A stretch of 10,187 nucleotides of DNA. Source: Euperipatoides rowelli (lineage: Eukaryota; Onychophora; Udeonychophora; Euonychophora; Peripatopsidae). A program made the position numbers and the translations under genes. The stretch lies in assembly GCA_003024985.2 (NCBI GenBank), contig PXIH01S0001540.1; one strand, written 5' to 3'. The notes under the pieces are model-generated. The model did no database searches. It was given only the letters and a program-made list of their open reading frames with translations, and was not told the DNA's origin. Positions 1 through 6,955 of this stretch are shown piece after piece; the first letter of the stretch is position 1; every line of letters starts with the position of its first letter.

Positions 1-17
1 GAAATAATTTAATTTAA

Positions 18-107
18 CATAGAAAAAAATCTTTAGAAAAATTTCCTAGAACAGTGCCTGAAGTGGCAACGCCGGAGGCCGAGTCGGTCAACAAGAGACT
101 AGACTAA
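18..107 (+). CDS. Possible terminal exon of an unidentified host gene (partial)
   Basis: An open frame runs from just after a TAA at 15-17 to a TAA stop at 105-107. Its last part reads PRTVPEVATPEAESVNKRLD, a charged, low-hydrophobicity tail. Bases 54-107 are much richer in G, C and CpG than the flanking DNA, as expected of a short coding exon in an AT-rich genome. Possible splice acceptors (AG) occur at 21-22, 35-36 and 48-49, so the true exon could begin at any of these. No ATG and no conserved domain are visible, and the rest of the gene would lie left of the window. A minus-strand frame across the same bases is also open, so the strand is not certain. The reading as a gene end is inference from composition and the stop position. 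Confidence 0.3.
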   Translation, partial: HRKKSLEKFPRTVPEVATPEAESVNKRLD

Positions 108-316
108 GCCCCCAAATGGCACATTGTTTACTGTATATTTATTTGTATTTAATTTTTTTATTCATATTTCAATATTATAAAATCATTAATAGTAGGCTAA
201 TTAATTTACTACATTAGTCACCTGTATAAGTTATCTAAACGCTTTCTTATATATAATTTTTTTTTTCCCCAAAAAAATTTGAACACTTTTTTTTTAAAAA
301 ATAAATCTATTCATTA
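108..316. other. AT-rich spacer, possible 3' UTR
   Basis: No gene is seen. The stretch is very AT-rich with T and A runs (for example around 259-297) and has an AATAAA-like hexamer near 298-304. If the preceding frame is a terminal exon, this would be its 3' UTR, ending close to the MITE that follows. That link is conjecture. Confidence 0.3.
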
Positions 317-345
317 CAGGAAATTCTTGATTTACTTGGTGTTGA
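317..345 (+). repeat. Left terminal inverted repeat of the MITE
   Basis: Pairs with 756-784 in inverted orientation. Differences are concentrated at bases 4-5 of the repeat and in a small C/TGC indel-like stretch near its middle. Confidence 0.7.
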
Positions 346-755
346 TTTACATATTTTTGAAATAACACAATTTAAGCATTGCTATGACTTCTCAAATTAC
401 AGGGTCAAAATGAAAAAGTAAAATGAATCTTCTCTGCTTTTGATAATGTTATGATAGTCTGACAGAAATTCATTCATTTATTTATTTAAATTGATTCAAA
501 TTCTTTATGGCAATGTTTTTATGAATAAATGTTAAGCTTATTAGCTTAAATTTAAACCTATCCTTCCGTTAATATCCAATGTAGGTACAGTACTTATAAA
601 GTTAACCTTACAAGAGATTAATAATAGTGAATAGAAGAAAGAAATGCTGTTTTTGTTTTTATTACTTCCCATAATCCTTAGCATTTCTATTATTTCCTAT
701 GGAAATTTTATATTGATTTCCACATTTTTGATTTACGCACTGATTTTCAAGAACA

Positions 756-784
756 CAACACCAGCATAAATCAAGAATTATCTG
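756..784 (-). repeat. Right terminal inverted repeat of the MITE
   Basis: Inverted partner of 317-345. Sequence inward of it (722-755) carries a second, inverted GATTTACGC-like block, as in Tigger/pogo sub-termini. Confidence 0.7.
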
Positions 785-909
785 TATATTTACAATAAAT
801 AATTCAACAAGGTGTGACATAAAAAGGAAGTATAAGAAAAAATATAGAAATTGTGGTTACTAACCAAATTTAACATCAATCTTAAGGCCGGTATCACACT
901 GGACGTTGC

Positions 910-1121
910 GTTTGCGTAGCGGTTACACAATTTTTATAAAGTACATATTTTTTAATGGGAAGCGCCAAATAGAAATTTGTGTTAGTTCTACCATCATTTG
1001 CGGTAGACTTGCGGTGAAAAAACATTGAGCTTGCTTTAAAAATTGTTGCGTGGACTTATGGCCGTTTGCATAGAAATCTACACAATTTTTTATAAAGCAC
1101 ATTGTTTTCAATGAAAAGCGC
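910..1121. repeat. Diverged direct duplication, units 910-965 and 1064-1121
   Basis: Unit 1 reads GTTTGCGTAG...ACACAATTTTTATAAAG then ...AATGGGAAGCGC. Unit 2 reads GTTTGCATAG...ACACAATTTTTTATAAAG then ...AATGAAAAGCGC. Spacing is about 154 bp. The sequence just before unit 1 (885-909) is GC-rich and reads GGCCGGTATCACACTGGACG, which looks like a repeat-element terminus, but no inverted partner is seen to the right. The duplication makes a minus-strand open frame of 68 codons (923-1129) whose two ends resemble one another; I read that frame as a by-product. Most likely a fragment of an interspersed repeat with internal tandem structure. Confidence 0.6.
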
Positions 1122-1540
1122 ATATACACTACAAGTTTCTGCCGTTAGGATCATTCTATTTCCGTCTGATATCTTGCTTTCATAATTGAAAAAGTTGTGT
1201 TATTGGACTATAAGTTCTAAAATAAGCAAAATCAATTAATTTAAGAAGAGAGAGAGAGTGAAAAAAAGAATGGCTTTAATATTCAAGCTGTCTCCTGTTG
1301 CCATCTTAAAAGAAAAGAAAAGGAAAAAAACCTACAGTAAATGAAAGATTCTTGCGAGTGCTCTTCCTTGAAATGAATAATTGCTATCGTATTTCAACAA
1401 ATCAAAAACTGTTTCTTAAGTTCAGGTAAAAATGATTTAATCTTGCCAGAGGAATTAACAGATCGCTGACAATTGATTTTAAGTAATGCAAGTTCATCCT
1501 TTATTATTATTTATTTCACAAAAGGCTACTGTATTTTTAA
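1122..1540. other. Intergenic, no gene seen
   Basis: AT-rich with a short GA run (about 1244-1257), A-rich purine stretches (1259-1330) and a TTA/TTAT run near 1500-1516. No coding or RNA signal was recognised. Confidence 0.5.
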
Positions 1541-1560
1541 CAATTGTCAATTGACAATTG
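1541..1560. repeat. Perfect 20-bp palindrome
   Basis: CAATTGTCAA is followed directly by its exact reverse complement TTGACAATTG with no spacer. The flanking bases do not extend the symmetry. It contains three CAATTG hexamer-like steps. It could be a dimeric protein-binding site or a chance product of AT-rich DNA; no function can be assigned. Confidence 0.8.
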
Positions 1561-1702
1561 CACATGTTATTCTGGTTTATTTGATACAATAAAAAGATTT
1601 TGTTGGATGAAGGGATCTTTTTTTTTTTAAATCGAAATATTTAACACACACAATATCAATTTAACATGCGCAGTTGTTGAAAATACGGTAAAACAAAGTT
1701 AA

Positions 1703-1825
1703 CTAAACTCTGCCAGTTTTAGCCTCTGCTCTTCTCCGATACTTCGATGCATAACGTGGTGAGCGGCCGTGAGCTGTGAATGGCTGTTGAACTGAACGAG
1801 CTAAAGTTTTATTGATATAATATTA
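1703..1825 (-). other. GC-richer island with a short minus-strand open frame
   Basis: Bases about 1725-1800 carry several CpGs (CCGAT, TTCGATG, AACGTGG, GCGGCCGTG, GAACGAG) in otherwise CpG-poor DNA. On the minus strand an open frame of about 40 codons ends at the TAG complementary to 1703-1705. It encodes a basic, Arg/Ala-rich tail (including QQPFTAHGRSPRYASKYRRR). An AG preceding CTCGTTC on that strand could be a splice acceptor. I recognise no domain. It could be a small terminal exon, a fragment of an unidentified repeat, or a decayed CpG-rich promoter. The plus strand is also interrupted by stops here. Low confidence in any coding role. Confidence 0.2.
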
Positions 1826-1967
1826 GAGAAAAACATCAGGTTACTGCATAATGTAGCTTATTTTATTCTAAAGGTTTAAACCCAAAGCCAAGGTTTTGTT
1901 AAATAATTAATTATTAATAGCAAAAAGGTGAAATTTCCAGGAATTTTTTTTTTTAATTAGTTTTGAT
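1826..1967. other. AT-rich intergenic sequence
   Basis: No gene or repeat with recognisable ends; a T run lies at about 1945-1953. Confidence 0.5.
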
Positions 1968-2068
1968 AAACCGGGATATTCGGCGTCCCGAAACCTTTTA
2001 TCGGGACACCGGGATTTGAGGCCCGAAATCGGGACTATCCCGGAAAACCAGGACGTCTGGCAACCCTA
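1968..2068. mobile_element. GC-rich DNA-transposon terminus-like fragment (hAT-like?)
   Basis: This 100-bp block has several interspersed CCGGGA / CGGGAC / TCCCG words in both orientations and ends GACGTCTGGCAACCCTA. Read on the minus strand it begins TAGGGTTGCCAGACGTCC, a layout like the termini of some hAT-type DNA transposons, which often start (C/T)AGGGTTGCC. No opposite end or transposase is visible, so it would be a solo end or a decayed copy. Composition contrasts sharply with the AT-rich flanks. The repeat nature is supported by composition and internal repetition; the superfamily is inference. Confidence 0.4.
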
Positions 2069-2585
2069 CTCCAGTCTTTTCTTATTGCAATGGCCTTACT
2101 CTTGAACAGCTATTTTGCCTGTTTTTAATTATTTCAAAATCCGTACACAACATTTCCCATACCTGCTTCAGATCAGCCTTTCATAGTCTAGTCTCCTGAA
2201 TCAATATAAATATTGGAGAATTACTCATATTATCTTAAACTTGGTTTTATTTCTATTCACATCATTTAGTATTCTAACATTAATCAAATTTATTATAACT
2301 TAATTTATTTCCAACTTAGTATTTGAACTACACATTACTCCTCTCTCTATTATGGGCCACCCCCCCCCCCTCATCACCCTTATTGAGGCTATTAATGGCA
2401 TTTGTCATATCTTTGCTATCTACCATCATATTTTCATTGTCTTGACGTACCACTACAAAATTATCTATTTTATTTCACCTTCTGTTTGTCCTCCTTAATA
2501 CCTGTATCTGGCTAGTATCACCATGATAAAATTCCTCTGCTGTAACTACTTCTGGTGGCACACCTCTATGAACTGTCTACCATTA
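2069..2585. other. Intergenic, no gene seen
   Basis: AT-rich with dispersed stops in all frames. Contains an 11-base C run at 2360-2370 following a CT run (2341-2348). No RNA gene or coding signal recognised. Confidence 0.5.
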
Positions 2586-2630
2586 TCATTATCTTCTTCC
2601 GGCATTGGGATTGCCGGAAGAAGATAATGA
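2586..2630. repeat. Perfect 19-bp stem hairpin with 7-base loop
   Basis: The left arm 2586-2604 (TCATTATCTTCTTCCGGCA) is exactly complementary to the right arm 2612-2630 (TGCCGGAAGAAGATAATGA). The loop 2605-2611 is TTGGGAT. Symmetry stops abruptly on both sides. The arm is partly CCGG-containing and so not simply AT low complexity. It may be a recent inverted duplication, a foldback or a cruciform; it is shorter than a typical animal pre-miRNA stem (usually about 30 bp). Confidence 0.85.
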
Positions 2631-3474
2631 CCTCAAAATTTGGGTCAGGCTCTATAATCTGCCCATGCTTTTTTTTGTATTAATATATTAAATAAATAAG
2701 CCCCCACACTCCCTAGCCACTATAACAGTGTCATTAACATGTGGATGATGTGTAGCAACTAGCAAGCATAGTCGTAAGTTAAGTAAGTAGTCAAAGATTT
2801 TTTTGTTTTTTTAAAGGGATCCTATACTACCTCTTTCAATATGTTTATTAACCTTTATAATACTTTACAAGTTTTGAATTTAATAATGAAAATAACACAG
2901 TAATTATTAATATAAAGGTAAAGGGGAAGATTTTACTTTAGTGGTCCAAAATGGCCGCCAATTACAGACGTTGATATTTTTTTTACATCCCTAACCTTTG
3001 AACTACCCTAACTCCAATATAATAAAACATAAAAACAAATGAAAAATTTACATTAAAATCTATTAGTTTCTAAGAACTTTTTTATTTTAAAAAAAAATTA
3101 TTAGCCTACTTATTGAAAAAATATTTTTAAAAAATTGTGATAATTTGTATATGTTCTTATTATATTTTTATAATTTATTTGTTAGTTTTTTAATGATACC
3201 ATCTTTTTATTGAGTGTACTGATTTTGAATCTTACTTACCTAAGCTGTTAGGCTATTCATTTTACATAATGGTGATGGGTTGCATAAGTTTAGAAAGGGG
3301 GAGGGGCAAGAGGTGTGATCAACCTTACAGGATTTTTATCCTGGCTGAAAATACCTTTAAAATTGACTTTTTAACTAATTTTTTTTAATTTTCCTTGAAC
3401 ACCCCCCCCCCTCCTGTGGACTAGGTGGTGGGCCATACAGACCTACATCTTGTCCCGGTTGTGGTATTCATAAA
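2631..3474. other. Intergenic, no gene seen
   Basis: AT-rich with many T and A runs. Contains CCAAAATGGCCGCC at about 2946-2959, which resembles a YY1-type AANATGGC motif, and a 10-base C run at 3402-3411. Bases 3412-3474 are more GC-rich and may belong to the repeat that ends at 3486. Confidence 0.45.
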
Positions 3475-3486
3475 TCTGACAACCCT
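3475..3486 (+). repeat. Second copy of the TCTG(G/A)CAACCCT motif
   Basis: TCTGACAACCCT here matches TCTGGCAACCCT at 2056-2067 with one difference. The following AGACTGGAG (3487-3495) is the reverse complement of CTCCAGTCT (2069-2077), which follows the first copy. The motif may be a transposon terminus present twice. It lies immediately upstream of the LINE remnant. Confidence 0.5.
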
Positions 3487-3571
3487 AGACTGGAGGCATG
3501 TTGTTAAAAAAGTGGAGATCAATAATACTAGAGCAATGCTATTATAAATATCATCTGGTAGTACATAATTT

Positions 3572-3888
3572 ATGATTTTGAATGTGCATGTACCAATTGT
3601 GCTTATCTCAGGTAGTTGATAAAGTAGAAAAATGGCATCGAAAGTTCTGATGTTTGGAGATTTTAATATCTCTGCAGATAAAGAAAAGGTTTTTGACCGG
3701 TTTATGAAAAAGTTGGGTTTGTTTGATTTGGCTGTTCATAAGGGTATGAGTAGGGTGGCTACTTGATTTGTTAATAAATCAAATAATCAATTGGATAGAG
3801 TGATCCTGTCAAATAATATGAGGTGGAACTTTCATTTACGTCTTGTACATATTCCTTTTTTGGATCATTTGATGATCAAAGTGAATGT
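3572..3888 (+). pseudogene. LINE AP-endonuclease domain, C-terminal half (broken)
   Basis: In one frame, ILNVHVP (3575-3595) matches the '(I/L)N(V/I)YAP' strand of L1-type endonucleases. GDFN at 3656-3667 is the conserved catalytic motif. LDRV at 3791-3802 matches the '(L/I)D(R/Y)' motif before the final strand. LDH at 3860-3868 corresponds to the terminal SDH, with the catalytic Asp-His retained and Ser replaced by Leu. Stops interrupt the frame at 3617, 3620 and 3764; the last stands where Trp is usual, compatible with TGG to TGA. The enzyme would nick target DNA to prime reverse transcription. The N-terminal part with the catalytic Glu is not recognisable, so the copy is 5'-truncated or eroded. 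Confidence 0.82.
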
Positions 3889-4230
3889 AAAATTCAGAAA
3901 GGGAATATATGGAAGTATTTTAAAAGCGGGTTAATACCTATTCTGGATGATATAGTGAGGGAATCATTTTATGATATAAGGCAAGTGAATGGAAGTATAG
4001 ATATGAAAGAATTTAATCCTATTATTTGGTGGACGTTGAAAAAAGTCAATTTATGAATTCGCAGTCGAGGATCAAATGAGAAGGACTAAAGTAATTGATT
4101 AAAATTAAAGAAATAAAAGAGAAAACAGTTTTAATGAATTGAGCAATTACAGAACCTCTCAAAATGTATTAGAAATTGAGCAATTGAAATATAGGATCAA
4201 ATATTTAATTGAACAATTAACTAAAATTAA
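3889..4230 (+). pseudogene. LINE linker between endonuclease and reverse transcriptase (broken)
   Basis: After a frameshift near 3885 the frame continues to the stop at 4054-4056. It contains GNIWKYFKSGLI (from 3901), matching the 'G.GYWK.N..LL' motif that follows the endonuclease in L1/Tx1-type ORF2, and IIWWTLKK (4021-4044), matching the 'WW...K..I' motif. A second frameshift near 4045-4060 leads into a charged segment (from EFAVEDQMRR to about 4215, with LEIEQLKYRIKYLIEQ), which resembles the helical linker before the reverse transcriptase. The distance from WW to GPDG is about 700 bp, close to that in L1, so no large insertion is needed. Confidence 0.72.
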
Positions 4231-4595
4231 ATATTTGATGTCTCCAATATTAATGTTTTTAAAAATGATTTGAATTTATTTTTAGGCTCTGACAGTGATT
4301 TCTGTAGTCTAAGATTTATTTGATGCAAAAAGATTTTCTTATACCTATGCTCTCCTTAAATAATAATAATGCAGTCTGAGATTTTCTCAACAGGTAGTTT
4401 GCCAAGGTGGAAGATTATTTCAATGTTAAAAAAGAAGAAAGTTGCTGGTAGTACATGCTTTATTGGCAAGAGATGAAATATTTACTAGTAGCCTTAGCAT
4501 TGTGAACATTGCACAAAATGAATTTATTAATGTAAATAAAGGGGAAATTTTATGGTAGAAATAATAAGGATAAATTTGACTTTTTTGTAAATGAC
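4231..4595 (+). other. Eroded part of the LINE linker
   Basis: No protein motif is recognised, and stops occur in all + frames. By position it should encode the end of the linker just before the reverse transcriptase fingers. It is either strongly decayed or carries small insertions, since it is slightly longer than expected from the family. Confidence 0.45.
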
Positions 4596-5650
4596 ATGGC
4601 ATATAAGTTTTTTAAATCTAAATCTCTTCCCCAAGCCAGAGTGGATGGATTGGCACAATTGTATGCAATGTTTACTTTAGAAGAGTTGGAGCATGTCTTG
4701 TCACTGGTAAAAGTTGCTTCTGTCTCGGGTCCTGATGGTATTTCTTATAGTTTTTATAAGAGCATTAATGTGGTGGATAAAAGAGGCTTTGTGGAGTATA
4801 TGAATTCAATAATGTTATGTGAGGATAGAAAAGTTGTTAATTTCCAATAATCAGGCATTCATTAAGATAATTAAAAAAAAAAGAATTGCTGCATTTAATT
4901 GTGACTTACATTAAGGACTATAGGCCTATAGCTTTGATGAATAGTGATATCAAGATCATTCAAAAGATATTGTTACATCGCATAACATGCTGGTCATACC
5001 TCCTCCCACCACAAGTATATGGTATTAAAGTGTGACATATAAATAAGGCCTTATTGATTTATCATCAGGTTTTTAGTTGTAAAAGGTCAAAGTCTAGAGA
5101 AGGAGGACAACTTATCAAGTTAGACATGACCAATGTATATTCATACGTCAATCTGGCGTATCTTAGGTATATAATGGTGAAATATATGGGAGATAATAAA
5201 ACAGTCAGGCTGATATTGGATCTAATGGAATTTAAATCCATAGTGTTCCTGAATAACAATGTATATTGGGGGTATCAAAATCTAGATAATGGGTTGTTGC
5301 TGGATCGCCTTTGTCTTCCATATTGTATTCATTTTATCTTTTGGAATTGTATCTGAAGATTAACAAAATCAATTAGTGGATTCTGGCTGAGTGGCAATAT
5401 GCTAAATATAAAGTTATTTCATATATTGATGATGTGACAATTGTGATTACTAAAAAACATTATTTTGGAAAGTATATTCTATAATTGAGGAGTTTTTGGA
5501 GATGTCTGGATCTGAAATAAATCAGAGTAAATCATATGTACGGGATTTGGACGCTAATAAGATAGGTAAATCAAAAGTGTTGTTTGGCGAACATGAAAAA
5601 GTGCTGGGAATAGTATATCCTATTTTTAATAAGTATGTTGTTGAGCTCTA
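4596..5650 (+). pseudogene. LINE reverse transcriptase domain (broken)
   Basis: Motifs appear in the family order. FTLEELEHVL (4671-4700) corresponds to 'IT..EL..AL'. GPDGISYSFYK (4728-4760) is the RT0/1 signature. DYRPIALMNSDIKIIQKIL (4916-4972) is RT motif 2. QVYGIKV precedes a TGA (5033), where an Arg (CGA) is usual. KLDM (5117-5128) holds the first catalytic Asp at 5123; the usual second Asp of 'AYD' is Ser. After a frameshift near 5300, GSPLSSILYSFY (5302-5337) is motif B and YIDD (5422-5433) the catalytic motif C. After another shift near 5460-5480, SGSEINQSKS (5505-5534) is motif D/E. A stop lies at 5374 and another at 5649. The catalytic DD is intact, but the frame is not. It would copy the element's RNA at the nicked target. 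Confidence 0.9.
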
Positions 5651-6034
5651 GATAAAATTAAGCAGGTCTTGGATAATATTAATAAATATTGTGTGGGATG
5701 GTTTGAGATTGTAAGGTATATTAACACTTTGATAATCTCTAAATATGTGTACTATTTGCCTTTTGTGTTGTTGTTTTCTAAATGTAGCTTACGAAAAAAC
5801 ATGTTTCCCAAAATGGAATAGTGGTTGGGATTAATCAATCTGAGAGTATTTAATAGGGTGATATTATATCATTTTTTGTTAATAACATAGTTTAGGATCC
5901 TGTGTTTAATAATTAATTTGGTTAACTGTTTTGAAATTAATAAGGATCCTTTGTTCAAAATCTGGTGGGATACTTCTAATAATATTGGTAGGGAAATAGG
6001 ACATAATGAAAAGGTTACATACAAAGATTGTTAA
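5648..6034 (+). pseudogene. LINE post-RT conserved segment (broken)
   Basis: In the frame starting LDKIKQVLDNINK (5648) the sequence runs to TAA near 6032 with stops at 5819 and 5888. It matches the region after the RT palm in L1/Tx1 proteins: 'L..I...L..W' (around 5651-5707), LIISKYVYYLPF (from 5732), and GLINLRVFN (5828-5854), which fits 'GGLGLI....FN.A'. The stop at 5819 falls directly before W-LGLINL, where the family has '..GGLGL'. The next part (6035-6180) continues in another frame with YNNYKNSKIDLQ and a tract ending KVREFLEW. Confidence 0.72.
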
Positions 6035-6180
6035 TAACATTATTTAACTCATAATAGTATGTATAATAATTATAAGAACTCAAAGATTGATTTACAAAGT
6101 TTTTCGAAGTTGATGGGGAGGGGGGAATTTTCAGAATTTTATAATAAAATAATTTAATCTGAAAATTTTGCCTACAAAGT

Positions 6181-6465
6181 GAGAGAATTTTTAGAATGGC
6201 AATGATTAAGAGTGAAGAGATATTGTGTCAATTTGGGTGTAACAGGGTTGAAAGTGTCTTTCATTTGTTTTGGGAGTGTGACCATGTGAGAAAATTGTAT
6301 GAGGTTCTTTTGGATAAGGTTAATTGGAAACATGATTTGACACAGTTTTAGGAGTGGAGATCTTTTGATTTTATACCGGCTATTTTGCATAAATTATTAT
6401 ATATTATCTTTTATCAGTTGTGGATAATTAGATGTAAAAATGGTTTTTCAAAATGGAAGGTTTGA
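6181..6465 (+). pseudogene. LINE C-terminal zinc-knuckle-like segment (broken)
   Basis: The frame reads EILCQFGCNRVESVFHLFWE followed by CDHV. Metal-binding candidates are C at 6226, C at 6238, H at 6262 and C at 6277, a C-x3-C-x7-H-x4-C pattern. This fits the C-terminal 'C..C....E...HLFW.C' motif found after the reverse transcriptase in L1/Tx1-type and similar elements. The first Cys pair is spaced by three residues instead of the usual two. After a TAG at 6349 the frame continues FIPAILHKLLYIIFYQLWII with a following RC, matching 'KY.IW..RC', and stops at 6463. The motif probably binds element RNA or target DNA. It is well preserved compared with the linker. Confidence 0.8.
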
Positions 6466-6798
6466 CAGACTGGAATTTATACTTGGTGGAGTGCATAAGT
6501 GCTATAAAACAGATTTAGTTGCATTATCAACATCTGTGGTACAAAAGTTATGGGATCAACAGACTTTGTATTAGACAGGGATTCAGTGCACATTGGTTTT
6601 TTTTTTTGTTGTAGGCCTTGGAGGGTCAGGAATTTGATAAATGGGATGGGAGGCATGGGTATGCTTTATTAGACCTGTTTGTAAGGAGTATGTTATTTGG
6701 GGTTTTGTCAGTGATGATGAGTGTTCATATGAGGATGGGTGAATTTTTCCAATGTTTAAGTTTTATGAGACTGTTCTGTAAATATTTTGGTGGTTTTT
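6466..6798 (+). other. Probable 3' end / 3' UTR of the LINE
   Basis: T/G-rich, C-poor sequence like the element upstream. A 91-codon open frame (6618-6893) lies here but extends past the likely element end into A-rich sequence, shows no motif, and is not proposed as a gene. A T run (6597-6606) interrupts the stretch. Confidence 0.45.
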
Positions 6799-6825
6799 TT
6801 AATAAAAAAATTAATAAAAAAAATA
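6799..6825 (+). repeat. A-rich tail, candidate LINE 3' end
   Basis: AATAAAAAAATTAATAAAAA and a few more A's close the T/G-rich stretch. LINE copies usually end in a poly(A) or short A-rich repeat, so this is the best candidate 3' terminus. No clear target-site duplication could be paired, because the 5' end is not defined. Confidence 0.4.
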
Positions 6826-6955
6826 TCATGAGACCCTTAATAATCTTGAATTTTTATTTGTTTACCACCAAGAGTCAAATCAGTGGCAGATAATTAATCA
6901 GATGTTTCAGACTTTTAAACTAAAGCAAGGACATTAGGGCAGTCAATTGGTATCA

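Larger units (their letters stand above)
317..784. mobile_element. Pogo/Tigger-type non-autonomous DNA transposon (MITE), 468 bp
   Basis: The left end starts CAGGAAATTCTTGATTTAC and continues TTGGTGTTG. The reverse complement of the right end starts CAGATAATTCTTGATTTATG and continues CTGGTGTTG. The two match over about 29 bases with a few differences. Each end is flanked by TA (315-316 and 785-786), the target-site duplication of Tc1/mariner/pogo elements. CAG termini with a sub-terminal 'GATTTA..' block and a second inverted echo inside (GCGTAAATC in the right end) are typical of pogo/Tigger relatives. No transposase frame exists inside, so the element would have needed a transposase supplied in trans. 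The inner sequence is AT-rich and featureless. TIR and TA are seen directly; assignment to pogo/Tigger is inferred from the terminal motif. Confidence 0.72.
3540..6825 (+). mobile_element. Degenerate, 5'-truncated non-LTR retrotransposon (LINE, L1/Tx1-like)
   Basis: The + strand carries, in the correct order but in shifting frames, the hallmarks of a LINE ORF2 polyprotein: AP-endonuclease end (3572-3885), WK/WW linker (3889-4230), reverse transcriptase (about 4600-5650), downstream conserved segment (5648-6034) and a C-terminal CCHC zinc-knuckle-like motif (6226-6279). The upstream half of the endonuclease, any ORF1 and the 5' UTR are missing. The 3' limit is set tentatively at an A-rich tail (6799-6825). 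At least four frame changes and about eight stops show it is inactive. No RNase H domain was recognised, which with the linker and zinc-knuckle fits the L1/Tx1 group; clade is inference. The + strand of the element is poor in C compared with its flanks. Confidence 0.9.

Noticed and set aside
923-1129. 68-codon minus-strand open frame
   Set aside because: Its two ends repeat each other because of the direct DNA duplication; no motif or splice context supports coding.
2946-2959. YY1-like CCAAAATGGCCGCC as a promoter element
   Set aside because: A single short motif with no adjacent gene or transposon 5' end; mentioned only in the spacer description.
2360-3411. Two poly(C) runs (2360-2370 and 3402-3411) as paired element ends
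   Set aside because: Same orientation and unrelated flanks; best treated as simple homopolymer runs.
4310-4340. Similarity of TTTATTTGATGCAAAAAGAT to 1576-1602
   Set aside because: Both are AT-rich and the match needs a gap; it is not above expectation for this composition.
5065-5259. 64-codon minus-strand open frame
   Set aside because: Antisense to the reverse transcriptase motif A region, whose + strand motifs are clear.
6172-6390. 72-codon minus-strand open frame
   Set aside because: Antisense to the LINE zinc-knuckle segment.
6618-6893. 91-codon plus-strand open frame
   Set aside because: Lies in the presumed LINE 3' UTR and runs through the A-rich tail (Asn/Lys codons); no motif.
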